From contig JAICWP010000002.1 of assembly GCA_025934735.1 (NCBI GenBank), positions 248,001 through 312,000 on the forward strand: a DNA stretch of 64,000 nt. Direction: 5' to 3'. The position numbers were made by a program, and so were the translations under genes. The DNA comes from Terriglobales bacterium (lineage in GTDB: Bacteria; Acidobacteriota; Terriglobia; Terriglobales; Acidobacteriaceae). Positions within the stretch are counted from its first letter, which is position 1. Each line of letters starts with the position of its first letter. The notes under the pieces were generated by a model. The model was not told the origin of the DNA and did not search any database. It saw only the letters and a program-made list of their open reading frames with translations. Of the stretch, positions 7,419 to 17,504 are shown in pieces.

Positions 7419-9443
7419 CTATTGGCCATTGCCTTGGGGGCCGCTGCTGGCCACTTTGATCCCGCTCAGGCCGCTGGCATAGCGGGCGATGCCCCGGTAC
7501 AAGGATTGCGCAATTCGCTGCCGGTAGGCCGGGCTGCGCAGCTTGTGTTCGTCCTGCGGATTGCTCACGAAGGAGATCTCCGCCAGGATGGAAGGCATTT
7601 GGGCGCCAATCAGCACCACGAACGGAGCTTTCTTCACTCCCCGATCGCGAATGGCCGCACTGCGCCCCGCCAGCCCCGCGTACAGCGAATGTTGCACGTC
7701 AGCGGCGAACTCCCGTGACTCCTCCACCTTCTCCTGCAGGGCTATGGTCTTCACCAGTTGCTGCAGCTGATGAATCGATTGGTCGGAAACGGCGTTCTCG
7801 CGTGCCGCTACCTCAAGAGCATCGCTGGAGGTAGTGAAATTCAGGTAGTAAGTTTCCACCCCGCGCGCATCGGGATCGTGGCTGGAATTGGCGTGCACGG
7901 AGACAAATAGGTCGGCTTGCGCCTGGTTGGCAATGGCGGTGCGCTCTTCCAGGGGTACAAAAGTGTCGTCCTGGCGCGTGTAAACCACATCCGCTCCCAG
8001 GCGCTGCTCCAGCAGTTTGCCCAGGCGCAGGGCCACATCGAGCACCAGATCCTTTTCTTCCAGGCCGTGCGGGCCGATGGTGCCGGTGTCGTGCCCTCCG
8101 TGCCCGGGATCAATCACGATTTTCCCGATTTTCAGTCCCAGCGCGCGGATTAGGGAGCGGTCGCCGCTCGCTGTAGGCCTCGCTTCGCGCGTCTCTACCT
8201 CATCGCCACCCTCCCTGATCACTACCCGGGATGGGCGCTTCACTGAGCGCGGCAGGACTGCCGCTTGCTGATCATCGGCCGTTGCATCTGGAGTGGCATC
8301 GTCGGTGATGATTTTCAGTGCTGGTCGAGCACTCTTTGCGATGGCGGCCGAAGCTGGGGTTTGGCGGATTTCAGCAACCTGATCTGCTCCCGCTCCCGAT
8401 TTCGCCTTCTTCAGCGCGGGAGCTGCTTTGCCCTCGCTCGCACCAATGCTTCTGCCGTCCTCTGCTGTCGCGCGGCTTGCCCGGTCACTCTTGGCAGAGC
8501 CCGGTTGCGCTGCGGCGGAGGTTGCTTCAGGGCCGTGGATATCAATGATCAGCCGGTCAGGATTGGGCAGCAAGAATGCGGAATATTGCGCCCGCCTCTC
8601 CACCTGCAGCACGATGCGCGCATCGCCGGGCTTGTATTCCGCCACTCGGATTTCCTTCAATACACCGGCTTTCACCTGGAAAATCTTATCCGCCAGGCCC
8701 GGCGCCAGGCGGGTCCAGTGCAGATCAAACACAATGCGCTCAGGGTGCGCCAGGCGCTCGGAGTGGAAGGTCGTGTCCGTGTCCAGGTCAATCGCTACCC
8801 GGGCGGAATCCGGCGCCGACCAGTAACGTACGCGCCTCACCCGGGGCAGACTCTTATCGCTATCCTGGGCCGGTGCTTTTGCCTGTGCTGCCGCTACTGG
8901 AGCGGGCTTCTGCGCAACTTTCAAATCGGCAAGCGCCTGCCGTGCCTCCTCGGCGTGGTGATTCCGCGGATAATGTTTCAAGAACTCCTGGTAAGCCGCT
9001 TTGGCCTGCGCCGGGTCGCGCAGGTCGTCCTTGTAGATATGGGCGATGGTGAGCAGGGCATCGCTGCGGGAATGGCTGCCGGGATATTCCCGGCGGAGAA
9101 AGTTATATTGCCCGATGGCGGCGCCCAGCATTTTGGCGTCATCGAACTGGCGCCCCATATCCGCCAGCAGTTCCGCCACCGCCACTACGCTCGCTGGCGC
9201 TTTGCTGGAGCCTGGATCCAGGTAGTAGACGCGCCGATAAGCGTCAATCACGTGCTGGTAGTCGTGCCGCTTGCGTTGCTCAGCGCTGCGCCCGTTCAGA
9301 CTGCCACGCAGCTTTTCTGCCCGGGCAAACTGCGCCAGCGCTGCCTGCGTCTTGCCCGAAGCGGCGGCTGCCGGCACTGCCAAACTGGCAATCAGCAGCG
9401 CCGCGGCACACAACCACGTCCCACCTGGGATTATCTGTTTCAA
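7419..9443 (-). CDS. N-acetylmuramoyl-L-alanine amidase (AmiC-type, AMIN + Amidase_3)
   Basis: A periplasmic zinc amidase that cleaves the bond between N-acetylmuramic acid and L-Ala of peptidoglycan. Order of parts: a signal peptide ending near VPAAAA, a TPR-like helical region (about residues 35-165), an AMIN domain (from VRRVRYWSAPDSARVAIDLD to about residue 305), a Lys/Ala/Pro-rich linker, and the catalytic domain from about residue 440. Zinc ligands are in IDPGHGGHD, GLEEKDLVL and FVSVHANSS, and the catalytic Glu is in ILAEISFVSN. At 674 residues it is larger than E. coli AmiC because of the TPR part and linker. The start is TTG at 9443. The lytic transglycosylase gene is 41 bp upstream, consistent with a cell-separation unit. 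Confidence 0.93.
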   Translation of the reverse strand: MKQIIPGGTWLCAAALLIASLAVPAAAASGKTQAALAQFARAEKLRGSLNGRSAEQRKRHDYQHVIDAYRRVYYLDPGSSKAPASVVAVAELLADMGRQFDDAKMLGAAIGQYNFLRREYPGSHSRSDALLTIAHIYKDDLRDPAQAKAAYQEFLKHYPRNHHAEEARQALADLKVAQKPAPVAAAQAKAPAQDSDKSLPRVRRVRYWSAPDSARVAIDLDTDTTFHSERLAHPERIVFDLHWTRLAPGLADKIFQVKAGVLKEIRVAEYKPGDARIVLQVERRAQYSAFLLPNPDRLIIDIHGPEATSAAAQPGSAKSDRASRATAEDGRSIGASEGKAAPALKKAKSGAGADQVAEIRQTPASAAIAKSARPALKIITDDATPDATADDQQAAVLPRSVKRPSRVVIREGGDEVETREARPTASGDRSLIRALGLKIGKIVIDPGHGGHDTGTIGPHGLEEKDLVLDVALRLGKLLEQRLGADVVYTRQDDTFVPLEERTAIANQAQADLFVSVHANSSHDPDARGVETYYLNFTTSSDALEVAARENAVSDQSIHQLQQLVKTIALQEKVEESREFAADVQHSLYAGLAGRSAAIRDRGVKKAPFVVLIGAQMPSILAEISFVSNPQDEHKLRSPAYRQRIAQSLYRGIARYASGLSGIKVASSGPQGNGQ

Positions 9444-9484
9444 TGTGTTAGCCCGTTCCCGCTACCGCCGCACCGAACTGCGCC

Positions 9485-10330
9485 CTAATCGGTGTTGGTC
9501 ATGGTGATCACGCCCTGCGCGTCGCGATATACGCGCACCGGATCCCGGTTGGGCATGACAAACATCCCTGGCGCCGACTTGCCGCTCCAGTACAAGTTGG
9601 TGATCTTCTTCACGTAGTTGCGTGTTTCGGCATAGGGCGGCACCCCTGAACTGCGCATCACCGCTCCCACTCCGGCGTTGTAAGCCGCCAGCGTCAGTCG
9701 CACATCGCCCCCGAAGTTGTTCAGCAGATCCTTCAGGTGGCGCACCCCCGCATCCACGTTTTGCGCCGGATCGAAGGGGTTGGTGACCTTGAGTTCGCGG
9801 GCCGTGTTCGGCATCAACTGCATCAGCCCCATGGCCCCGGTGCGCGATACCGCGTGCGGGTTGAAGTTGGACTCCACCTTTATGACGGCGCGCACCAGGT
9901 TCGGATCCACGTTGTGACGCGCGGCCGCCCGCTCAATCTCGGCGTCAATGTCCGCCGAAGAAGCCATACTATCGGCAGAGTTCGTTGCCGGAGCCGCACG
10001 CATCATGCTGCGCACTTCCGCCGCCGCGGAACGGGCTGCCCGCATGGAGGAGTGGCTGGCCGGCGGAACCGGCTTCCAGCGGTGCTCGGTGCTGCTCCAG
10101 TACATTAGCCGGGCGCCCGCGGGCTGCGCTCGCGGTGTCGCACGCCGTACTTTCGGCGCGGCATCGTTCACGTAAACCGTGCGCCCATTTTGCTGTACCA
10201 CGACGATCTCACCGGGTGCCGTGGCGGAGTCGGGACCGGTGCCGGCCTGCAGCGATGGCGTGGTGAAAAGAAAGGAGGTCGCGATTGCGGGAATGGCCAT
10301 CAGGACGAGTTGCAGACGCATGCGCATCAT
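9485..10330 (-). CDS. lytic transglycosylase (SLT domain)
   Basis: An exported murein lytic transglycosylase, which cleaves glycan strands to 1,6-anhydromuramic acid ends. The N-terminal signal peptide ([17 protein letters not shown]) is followed by a short DUF4124-like beta hairpin ([20 protein letters not shown]) and a Ser/Ala-rich linker. The SLT domain has the catalytic Glu in [12 protein letters not shown], then [29 protein letters not shown] and [12 protein letters not shown]. The start at 10330 is the first ATG of a Met-Met pair; a GTG nine codons upstream is possible. It is the first gene of a same-strand group with the amidase and the anchored membrane protein. Confidence 0.92.
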   Translation of the reverse strand: MMRMRLQLVLMAIPAIATSFLFTTPSLQAGTGPDSATAPGEIVVVQQNGRTVYVNDAAPKVRRATPRAQPAGARLMYWSSTEHRWKPVPPASHSSMRAARSAAAEVRSMMRAAPATNSADSMASSADIDAEIERAAARHNVDPNLVRAVIKVESNFNPHAVSRTGAMGLMQLMPNTARELKVTNPFDPAQNVDAGVRHLKDLLNNFGGDVRLTLAAYNAGVGAVMRSSGVPPYAETRNYVKKITNLYWSGKSAPGMFVMPNRDPVRVYRDAQGVITMTNTD

Positions 10331-10665
10331 CGGGTAAGGCTTTCGGCGAAGAAACACACCTTCGCTTACCTACCCTCAGCCTGACAGAGATTCACCAGAG
10401 TGCAACGATTATAGGTCCGTCCGGAGCGGCAAACAATCTGCCTAAAGGGCTACTGAACCACCGAAGTAATACCGCTAAGTGACTGTGGTGCAGCGGGTTA
10501 ACTGATTCGCCATTGTGTGCCTTGGCATTAGCAATCGGCATTCGCCCAACCGCAGTTAGCACAATGGGCACTTACCGGTTAGTGCCCGGCGGTTCTTGCC
10601 CGCTCCCGGCGATTCCTCGCAGTGGCTGAGTGCTAAAACTCAATTACAATTCCCTTCAGTTCCCC
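10331..10665. other. 335-bp divergent intergenic region, no gene seen
   Basis: This gap separates the lytic transglycosylase gene (minus) from the Rieske gene (plus) and must hold both promoters. I see no convincing -35/-10 pair, no strong hairpin with a T-tract and no open frame with family similarity. Confidence 0.5.
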
Positions 10666-11781
10666 ATGAACTCCTTCGCTAGTCCTACTCGGCAAACGCC
10701 CGACGCGGAAATGCTCTTCGGTTTCTGGTACCGCGCCCTGGCCAGCGAGCGCGTGCGCCATAACCGGCTGCAAAAGGCCATGTTGCTGGAAGTCCCGCTG
10801 GTGATTGGCCGCGACGCCCAGGGCCGCGCCTTCGCCCTTCGCGACGCCTGCCCTCACCGGGGCATGCCTCTCTCCTGCGGGGTGTTTGATGGCCATCAAC
10901 TGGAGTGCAGCTATCACGGCTGGAAGTTCGACGCCCACTCCGGACAATGCCAGCTCATTCCCTCATTGACCGCCGATCAGAAGCTGCGGGTGGACCGCAT
11001 TTACGCCGGCGCCCTGGCTTGCGCCGAACACGACGACTACATCTGGGTGTTCGTGCCTGAACCAGGGCCCGCGGGCGCAGGCGCCACCAAACCGGAGGAC
11101 CCCCCCCTGCCCGCGCCCCGCGTGCCCACGTTTTCCCGCGCCTACAAACTGGCCTACCTTACCGCCGACATGCCGGTGACCGTGGACCATGGCATTATCG
11201 GGCTGATGGATCCGGCGCACGGGCCATTTGTGCACCAGGCCTGGTGGTGGCGCTCCCGCCACAGCATTCATGAGAAGCAGAAGGCCTTTGAGCCCATTCC
11301 CGATGGCTTCCGCATGAGCGCGCACACGCCCTCATCCAACAGCGCGCCTTACAAGCTGCTGCGCCTCTACGCCGATGCCGAGTCCATCACCACAACCATT
11401 GATTTCGTGCTGCCCAACCTGCGTTCGGAAACCATCCGGGCGGGGAAGTATTGGTTCTCCAGCCTGACCACGGTCACGCCCATCACCCGCAACCGCTGCC
11501 GCATTGATGTGGTGGCGGCGTGGAACATTTTTCGTTGGCTGCCCTTCGGTCCCGGGCTGCTCAAGTTTGTGTTTGCCAAATTTGTGGAGCAGGACCGTCG
11601 CACCATGGAGTTGCAGGCTGAGGGCCTGAAGCACGATCCCCATCTGATGCTGATTGACGACGCCGACCGCCCCGCCAAGTGGTATTTCCAACTCAAGCAG
11701 GCCTACATGGATGCCCGCCGCAACGGGGCTGAGATGCGCCACCCTATGTCCGGGCCGGTTACGTTGAAATGGCGCAGCTGA
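10666..11781 (+). CDS. Rieske non-haem iron oxygenase, orphan
   Basis: A 371-residue terminal oxygenase of the vanillate-demethylase / pheophorbide-oxygenase type. The Rieske [2Fe-2S] ligands are in CPHRGMPL and CSYHGW, near residues 57 and 76. The mononuclear iron site is MDPAHGPFVH, with the family pattern D-x2-H-x4-H. In this family electrons come from a separate reductase, and none is encoded next to it. The substrate is unknown; relatives act on aromatic acids, chlorophyll catabolites and sterols. The ATG at 10666 is used, with an in-frame GTG twelve codons earlier as the alternative. The preceding 330 bases contain no gene, so it is probably monocistronic. Confidence 0.88.
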   Translation: MNSFASPTRQTPDAEMLFGFWYRALASERVRHNRLQKAMLLEVPLVIGRDAQGRAFALRDACPHRGMPLSCGVFDGHQLECSYHGWKFDAHSGQCQLIPSLTADQKLRVDRIYAGALACAEHDDYIWVFVPEPGPAGAGATKPEDPPLPAPRVPTFSRAYKLAYLTADMPVTVDHGIIGLMDPAHGPFVHQAWWWRSRHSIHEKQKAFEPIPDGFRMSAHTPSSNSAPYKLLRLYADAESITTTIDFVLPNLRSETIRAGKYWFSSLTTVTPITRNRCRIDVVAAWNIFRWLPFGPGLLKFVFAKFVEQDRRTMELQAEGLKHDPHLMLIDDADRPAKWYFQLKQAYMDARRNGAEMRHPMSGPVTLKWRS

Positions 11782-11788
11782 AGGGCGC

Positions 11789-12190
11789 TTACGCCGGCGA
11801 GGCTAGTTCCTGCGTCTCTTCCAGTTCTTCTCCGACCAGATAGTTCAGCGCCTGCTCCCGGCTTTGGAAGATGGGAAACTCACGAACCGTGAAGGCCTTT
11901 ACATTATCGTAAAAGGCCTTGGGGAAGTTTGTGGCTCCGATCCAGGCCGAGCGCTTGACATGGGGACGGTCATAGACCATGGCTATCTTCAGGTGTTCCA
12001 GCGCGTTGCGGTCTATTTGCGCGTTGGTGAAGTCACCCAGCAGCAGTACCGAGTGCTCCGGTTCAGCGGTTACGTAGCTGGGAACCAGGTCGCAGATGAT
12101 GCCTACCTGTGTGGCCGTGCAGCCGCTCAGGTCAACCAGCAGAATGCGCTGCCCCTGGTGAGTGATAAAGCGGACCCGATCGCCATTCAT
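11789..12190 (-). CDS. hypothetical protein, possibly SpoIIAA/STAS-like fold
   Basis: A 133-residue soluble protein with alternating strands and helices: RVRFITHQGQRILLVDLSG, VGIICDLVPSYV, HSVLLLGDFTNAQI, KIAMVYDRPHVKRSAWIG, AFTVREFPIFQSREQALNYL. The order and the closing FQSREQALNYLV helix resemble SpoIIAA-like domains, but this is a fold-level guess. An acidic tail (GEELEETQELASPA) ends the protein. It converges with the Rieske gene, with only seven bases between the stops. A real gene is likely because codon use and the open frame are consistent. The function is unknown. Confidence 0.7.
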   Translation of the reverse strand: MNGDRVRFITHQGQRILLVDLSGCTATQVGIICDLVPSYVTAEPEHSVLLLGDFTNAQIDRNALEHLKIAMVYDRPHVKRSAWIGATNFPKAFYDNVKAFTVREFPIFQSREQALNYLVGEELEETQELASPA

Positions 12191-12339
12191 GTCGGCCTCC
12201 CCAAGCGGGCCCGGAATTCACGGTATATACAACGTTTGGGTGCCCAAGTCCAGCACACTCCGGCATTCCGAACACGGTAAGGGCAGGCAGGGCTGGACAC
12301 GTGTAGGGGCAGGGCTATACAAGCCCGCCCTGAGCAGGT

Positions 12340-12393
12340 GTGTGGGGGCGGGGCTATGCCCCGCCCGGGCGGGTCGAAGACCCGCCCCCACAC
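12340..12393. repeat. 54-bp GC-rich palindromic element behind alaS
   Basis: Outer arms of 13 bases (GTGTGGGGGCGGG and its exact complement CCCGCCCCCACAC) enclose two inner hairpins, GGGGC-TAT-GCCCC and GGGCGGGTC-GAA-GACCCGCCC. It ends ten bases from the alaS stop codon and may act as a transcription stop, although there is no T-tract. Related GTGTGGG(G)..CGGGGC..GCCCCG elements are at 19541-19650, 35371-35414 and inside mutL at 51613-51637. Confidence 0.85.
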
Positions 12394-12402
12394 AAGCTTC
12401 TG

Positions 12403-15138
12403 CTACTTCAGCATGGATTCAATCAGGGAATAGGCCTCGTTCAGCGCGGCATCGAGATTTTCGGGGCTTTTACCTCCGGCTTCGGCCATATCAGGCCGCC
12501 CGCCCCCGGAGCCGCCCACCCGTTCGGCAATCGGGCGAATGATCTTGCCCGCCGGAAGCCGGCTAGTCAGGTCCTTGGTTACGCCCACCAGCAGCGCCAC
12601 CCGTCCATCCGAGGCTGAACCCATTACCACCACGCCCGAGCCCAGCTTGTCTCGCAGCTGGTCCATCAGGGTGCGCATCTGCGGCCGCTCCAGGTTGTCC
12701 ACCCGGGTGGCCAGCACCTTCACGCCCTCCACTACGCGCACATTCTGGTCCTGGCTGGACACGGACGAGGCGGCGCTCTTCAGCCGCGCTTTGTCCAGTT
12801 CCTTGCGCAGGCGCTTGATCTCTTCATCGCGGCTTTCGATCTCCTGGCGCAGCGCCGTGGCAAGTGAGCCTTCCGGCGTCTCGCCGAAATGCACCAGCCC
12901 TCGGGCTACGCCTTCCAATTGGTGGTCGGCCCGGAAGTGGTGCAGCGAACCGGTGCCGGTCACAGCGTTCACCCGGCGCACGCCGCTGGAGACGCTGCCC
13001 TCGTCCAGCACCTTGACCAGCCCGATCTCGCCGGTCGCTGCGGTATGGGTTCCGCCGCACAGTTCGGTGGAAACGTCGCCAATCTTGATCACCCGCACGC
13101 GGTCGCCGTACTTTTCACCGAACAGCGCCATGGCGTGGTACTCGCTGATGGCAACATCCAGGGGCACGTCCTCGATCACCTGCACCTTCTCGTTGCGCAG
13201 CACTGCTTTGTTGGCCAGGTCTTCAATGTCCTGCAGTTCCTCGTCTTCCACCGCGGTGAAGTGGGAGAAGTCGAAGCGCAGGTGGTCGGGAGCGACAAGC
13301 GAGCCCGCCTGCTTCACGTGCTTGCCCAGAACCTCGCGCAGGGCGGCATGCAGCAGGTGGGTGGCGGTGTGGTTGCGCATGGTTTCGGCGCGCACCTCGG
13401 TGTTGACCACCGCATCCACGTGATCCCCCACGTGAATCGGCTGTCGCGCCACAATTTTGTGCGCGCGCACCCCCTGGATGGGGTAGTAGCAGCCGCGCAC
13501 TTCGGCCACGACGCTCGTATGGTCGGCGCCATAAAGCCAGCCCACATCGCCTACCTGCCCTCCGGCCTCGGCATAAAAAGGCGTGTGGTCGAGGATGACC
13601 TCCCCTTCGTGGCCCGGGTTCAGTTCCTGTACGCCCTGGTGGTGGGCGCCGATGATGGCCAGCACCTCGCAATCGCGCGAAGCGGCCTGGCGATAGCCTT
13701 CAAACACGGTTGCCGGCAGGTTGCGGTAGGCCGGGTTCGCGGTCTGCTTGTGGCCGCCCTTCCAGGACGCCTTGGCGCGGACGCGCTGCTCCTCCATGGC
13801 TTTGTCGAAGCCCGCCTGATCGAAGGCAATACCCTGGTCGCGCGCCGCGTCCATCAGGAAATCCAAAGGCATGCCGTAGGTGTCATAAAGCTTGAACGCC
13901 TTTTCGCCCGAGTACATGGCGCGGGCCGCGGGACTCCCTCTCTTGGCGGCGATTAGCGGTTGCAGATCTTCTGCCAGCTTCTTAAGCCCGAGATCGAGCG
14001 TGCGGGCAAACCGTGTCTCCTCCGCGTGTACCGCCTTGGATACGCGCTCCGAACCTTCCTTCAGTTCCGGGTACGCGTCCTGCATCAGGTCACAAACCGC
14101 GAACACCATCTCGTAGAGAAACGGCTTGGTCTGGCCCAGCAGGCGCCCGTGCGTAATCGCCCGGCGGATGATCTTGCGCAGAACATAGCTGCGGCCCTCG
14201 TTGCCGGGAATCACGCCGTCGGAAATCAGGAACGTGGCCGCGCGCGAGTGGTCGGCAATTACGCGCAGGCTGGCGGCGCCGCGCGCGCCCGTTTCCGCCT
14301 TCGTTTCTTTTTCGTAATCCGCGCCACACAACTCTGCCGCCCGCTTCATCAGCGGCACAAAAAGATCGGTGTCGTAGTTGGAAATCTTGCCCTGCAGCAC
14401 GGCCGTCACCCGCTCCAGCCCGGCGCCAGTGTCAATGGAAGGCGCAGGGAGCGGGTTCAGGTTGCCGCCGGCATCGCGGTCGAACTGCATGAACACCAGG
14501 TTCCAGATTTCCACGTAGCGGCCGCATTCGCAGCCGAACTGGCAATCTTTGTGGCTCTGATCGCTAGCTTCCGGGCCCATGTCGTAATGAATCTCGCTGC
14601 ACGGGCCGCAAGGGCCGGTGTCGCCCATCTGCCAGAAGTTGTCCTTCAGGCCGAACTCGTAGATGCGCTCTTTGGCGACCTTCTGGTCTTCATGCCAGTA
14701 GCGGTAAGCCTCTTCGTCGCGGGGCACACCGCCTTCACCCTTAAAGATGGTGACGAATAGCCGCTCTTGGGGGATGCCGAACCATTCCTTCGAGGTCACG
14801 AGTTCCCAGGCAAACTTGACGGCATCCTTTTTGAAGTAATCGCCGAAGGAAAAATTTCCCAGCATCTCGAAAAACGTGTGGTGTCGGTTGGTGAAGCCGA
14901 CGTTCTCCAGGTCGTTGTGCTTGCCGCCCGCGCGCACGCACTTCTGCGAGGTGGTGGCCCGCTTGTAGTCGCGTTTTTCCAGCCCCAGGAAAACGTCCTT
15001 GAACTGGTTCATGCCCGCGTTAGTGAACAGCAGGGTGGGATCGTTGGCCGGCACCAGCGAGGAGGAGTGCACTTCTCGATGTCCGTGCTGGATGAAAAAG
15101 TCCAAGAATTTGCGGCGAATTTGCGAGCCGGTGAGCAT
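12403..15138 (-). CDS. alaS: alanine-tRNA ligase
   Basis: AlaRS charges tRNA-Ala and edits mischarged Ser or Gly. The 911-residue chain is full length. The class II catalytic core starts at [15 protein letters not shown], with motif 1 around [18 protein letters not shown] and motif 2 around [18 protein letters not shown]. The editing domain contains [16 protein letters not shown] and the zinc-binding [13 protein letters not shown]. The C-terminal C-Ala domain ends with [17 protein letters not shown]. An unusual cluster [18 protein letters not shown] with [15 protein letters not shown] follows the catalytic loop, as in many bacterial AlaRS. ATG at 15138 is the start. RecX lies upstream on the same strand, separated by a repeat-filled gap. 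Confidence 0.98.
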   Translation of the reverse strand: MLTGSQIRRKFLDFFIQHGHREVHSSSLVPANDPTLLFTNAGMNQFKDVFLGLEKRDYKRATTSQKCVRAGGKHNDLENVGFTNRHHTFFEMLGNFSFGDYFKKDAVKFAWELVTSKEWFGIPQERLFVTIFKGEGGVPRDEEAYRYWHEDQKVAKERIYEFGLKDNFWQMGDTGPCGPCSEIHYDMGPEASDQSHKDCQFGCECGRYVEIWNLVFMQFDRDAGGNLNPLPAPSIDTGAGLERVTAVLQGKISNYDTDLFVPLMKRAAELCGADYEKETKAETGARGAASLRVIADHSRAATFLISDGVIPGNEGRSYVLRKIIRRAITHGRLLGQTKPFLYEMVFAVCDLMQDAYPELKEGSERVSKAVHAEETRFARTLDLGLKKLAEDLQPLIAAKRGSPAARAMYSGEKAFKLYDTYGMPLDFLMDAARDQGIAFDQAGFDKAMEEQRVRAKASWKGGHKQTANPAYRNLPATVFEGYRQAASRDCEVLAIIGAHHQGVQELNPGHEGEVILDHTPFYAEAGGQVGDVGWLYGADHTSVVAEVRGCYYPIQGVRAHKIVARQPIHVGDHVDAVVNTEVRAETMRNHTATHLLHAALREVLGKHVKQAGSLVAPDHLRFDFSHFTAVEDEELQDIEDLANKAVLRNEKVQVIEDVPLDVAISEYHAMALFGEKYGDRVRVIKIGDVSTELCGGTHTAATGEIGLVKVLDEGSVSSGVRRVNAVTGTGSLHHFRADHQLEGVARGLVHFGETPEGSLATALRQEIESRDEEIKRLRKELDKARLKSAASSVSSQDQNVRVVEGVKVLATRVDNLERPQMRTLMDQLRDKLGSGVVVMGSASDGRVALLVGVTKDLTSRLPAGKIIRPIAERVGGSGGGRPDMAEAGGKSPENLDAALNEAYSLIESMLK

Positions 15139-15595
15139 GGGAGATTAGCAATTATTCTAGCATCGGATATTTCTTTTGATTGTTTTTCACCGCCGCGACG
15201 CAGAAGACACATTTCACCGCCGAGACGCCGAGTTCGCCGAGGGTTTTATCAGCGCCGAAAGGCCAAATTCCCCGAGGAACCAGCGAGGTTCCAATTCGGA
15301 ACTGCACGTTCACGATTTCTCTGAATTGCCGCAATAACGCATGCCCGCCGATGAATACTATGGGCGGGAGCGCTTCGGGTAACTGTCTTACCTGAACTAA
15401 TGCTCTCATCTGACCGGTCCCGTGGGGACCGGACGGAAATAGCTCCGCTGATCGGCCCCAAAGGGACCGGATGAAAGTAGCCCGCCAGTTTACTGGCGGG
15501 AGAGAGGGCAGAGCCGGGGATAAGCCCCGTAGAGACGGCTGAAGCACGGCCGAAATATTGTGGGTTTCTCGGCGTCTCGTCGGTGGAATTTGGTC
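15139..15595. repeat. repeat-rich 457-bp gap between alaS and recX
   Basis: Both ends carry inverted copies of one word: TTCACCGCCGAGACGCCGAG near 15214-15233 (a degenerate extra copy starts at 15185), and its reverse complement near 15565-15588. Between them lie several short palindromes: CCGGTCCC-GTG-GGGACCGG, GGCCCCAAAGGGACC and CCCGCCAGTTTACTGGCGGG (15480-15500). An open frame spans part of it on the minus strand but has no family features and overlaps the palindromes. I read the gap as degenerate repeat sequence, not a gene. Confidence 0.7.
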
Positions 15596-16132
15596 CTACG
15601 GCGCGGGCTCGCTCTCCAGCGCGCTCAGCACTTCCTCATCCACGTCCCACTTCTTGAGGATGGTCACAATCACCTTGGTGGTGAATCCGGCGCGGGCCAG
15701 GGTGCGGAAGACGCGCGCCGCCTGCTTCTGGTCGGAAGGCTTTTGCAAACGCTTGCGGCGCAGGAAGGCGCGCGCCAGTTGCTCGTCGTTCACTTCGGAG
15801 TAGGCGCCCGAAATCGCTTTTTCGATTACGTCGCCGTGCACGCCCCGGCTCTTCAGGTCTGAGATGACGCGCAGTCGCCCGAATTTCTCATTGTCCCGCC
15901 GGTAAGACGAATAGGCGCTGGCGTATTGGGCGTCATTCAAATAACGCTGTTCTCTGAGGCGCAGGACTACCGCCTCCACCAGGACTTCGCCGCCCGCCTT
16001 CTCGTCCACCCGCTGGCGCAGCAGGCGCTTGAGTTCCGCTACCGAGCGCATGCGCCGGCCCAGCGCCCCAACCGCGTACTCATAGAGCGCGCCCTCGTCG
16101 CCAATCTTCTTTTTCGCTCGGGAGAACGCCAT
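15596..16132 (-). CDS. recX: regulatory protein RecX
   Basis: RecX binds RecA filaments and modulates recombination and SOS activity. The 178-residue protein is built of three-helix repeats typical of the family: ALYEYAVGALGRRMRSVAEL, LRLREQRYLNDAQYASAY, LRVISDLKSRGVHGDVIEKA, EQLARAFLRRKRL and RVFRTLARAGFTTKVIVTIL. The start at 16132 is chosen because homology begins ten residues later. RecA is not in the window. It is transcribed in the same direction as pilT, but a terminator stands between them. Confidence 0.9.
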   Translation of the reverse strand: MAFSRAKKKIGDEGALYEYAVGALGRRMRSVAELKRLLRQRVDEKAGGEVLVEAVVLRLREQRYLNDAQYASAYSSYRRDNEKFGRLRVISDLKSRGVHGDVIEKAISGAYSEVNDEQLARAFLRRKRLQKPSDQKQAARVFRTLARAGFTTKVIVTILKKWDVDEEVLSALESEPAP

Positions 16133-16238
16133 GCCATAAGGGTAGCGCGAAACGGTGTCAGCGCGTAAATGGCGCAAGGCCTTGGACACGAACGGGCGTC
16201 TGGATCGCTGTCCTGGTGAGGATGACATTCAGAGATAG

Positions 16239-16264
16239 AAAAAAGGCGCACCACTCGGCGCGCC
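16239..16264 (-). terminator. rho-independent terminator of pilT
   Basis: On the minus strand, GGCGCGCC-GAGT-GGTGCGCC forms an eight-base-pair stem (one G-T pair) followed directly by TTTTTT. It begins about 20 bases after the pilT stop and separates pilT from recX. Confidence 0.85.
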
Positions 16265-16282
16265 CAACTTGCACGGTCAAAG

Positions 16283-17407
16283 CTAAAACTTGGAAAGACC
16301 CGCCGCCTGCATCTCCGCGCGGGCCATGTCGGTGGTGGAAGAAATGCCCTGCGCCCGCAGCTTGAAGTCGTCGGCGTTGGAGGCATTCTCCAGGGCGGTT
16401 TCGTACGTGATCAGGTTCTGCTGGCACAAATCCCACAGCGACTGGTCGAAGGTCTGCATCCCATACTGCGAGGTGCCGGCGGCAATCGCTTCCCGTATCA
16501 TGCGGGTTTTTTCCGGCAGCAGGATGCACTCGCGCACGTAGGCGGTGGCGATCATGACCTCTACCGCGGGCACGCGGCCCTCGGAGTCGGCGCGGCGCAC
16601 CAGGCGCTGGCTGACTACGGCACGCACCGTGGCCGCCAGCTGCGTCCGGATCTGTTTCTGCTCCGGCGGCGGAAACACCGCGATGATGCGGTTGATGGTT
16701 TCCACCGCGTCCAGGGTGTGCAAGGTGGAGAACACCATGTGCCCGGTTTCGGCGGCGTGCAGCGCGGTGGCGATGGTTTCCAGGTCGCGCATTTCGCCCA
16801 CCAGGATCACGTCGGGGTCCTGGCGCAGCGAGGCGCGCAAAGCGGAGGCGAACGACGGCGTGTCCACGTCCACTTCGCGCTGGTTCACGAATCCCATTTT
16901 GTCGCGGTGCAGGAATTCGATGGGGTCCTCGATCGTGATGATGTGTTCGGGGCGGGTGGAGTTGATGCGGTCCACCATGGCCGCCAGGGTGGTGGATTTA
17001 CCGGAACCGGTCACGCCCGTCACCAGCACCAGTCCGCGCGGCATGTCGCAAATCTGCTCCACGATCTTGGGCAAGTAGAGCTCGTCGAGGGCGCGAATCT
17101 TGGTGGGAATAACGCGCAGCACCACGCCCACATTGCCGCGCTGCTGAAACACGTTCACACGGAAGCGTCCCAGGCCGGCCACGCCATAGGCCATGTCGAG
17201 CTCGTTGTTTTCTTTGAATTTCTGTTTCTGGCGGCTGGACATGATGCTGAAAGCCATGTTCAGCATCTCTTCAGCGGTAATGCGCGACTGGTCCGAAAGA
17301 GGCACTAGCAGGCCATCTACACGCAAATGCGGATAGTTGCCGACCTTCAAGTGCAAGTCGGAAGCTTTGCGCTCCATGGCTACGCGCAGCAAGTCATCAA
17401 TATTCAT
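16283..17407 (-). CDS. pilT: type IV pilus retraction ATPase PilT
   Basis: PilT is the hexameric cytoplasmic ATPase that depolymerises type IV pili and so drives twitching motility. The 374-residue protein has the N-terminal PAS-like domain (MNIDDLLRVAMERKASDLHL), Walker A GVTGSGKST at about 131-139, the Asp box around IITIEDPIEFLHRDK, Walker B with DVILVGEMRD, the His box HAAETGHMVFSTLHT, and the C-terminal AIRAG-like segment EAIAAGTSQYGMQTFDQSL. The start at 17407 matches the family N-terminus. No pilin or other pil gene is in the window. Confidence 0.97.
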   Translation of the reverse strand: MNIDDLLRVAMERKASDLHLKVGNYPHLRVDGLLVPLSDQSRITAEEMLNMAFSIMSSRQKQKFKENNELDMAYGVAGLGRFRVNVFQQRGNVGVVLRVIPTKIRALDELYLPKIVEQICDMPRGLVLVTGVTGSGKSTTLAAMVDRINSTRPEHIITIEDPIEFLHRDKMGFVNQREVDVDTPSFASALRASLRQDPDVILVGEMRDLETIATALHAAETGHMVFSTLHTLDAVETINRIIAVFPPPEQKQIRTQLAATVRAVVSQRLVRRADSEGRVPAVEVMIATAYVRECILLPEKTRMIREAIAAGTSQYGMQTFDQSLWDLCQQNLITYETALENASNADDFKLRAQGISSTTDMARAEMQAAGLSKF

Positions 17408-17504
17408 GGCCCGGTATGTCGCCTCGCGAGAGAATTGACCCCGCTTATGATGCCCCGGACGTAGTAAGAATGTAAGGTGACGTAGGTAATGTCCGATTGG
17501 CCGT

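Noticed and set aside
8265-9488. Long plus-strand open frame of about 400 codons
   Set aside because: It runs antisense to the amidase gene, has no family motif, and is a by-product of high GC content.
15152-15547. Minus-strand frame of 131 codons in the alaS-recX gap
   Set aside because: It overlaps several palindromes and the inverted word pair, lacks a Shine-Dalgarno and has no family features; I read the gap as repeat sequence.
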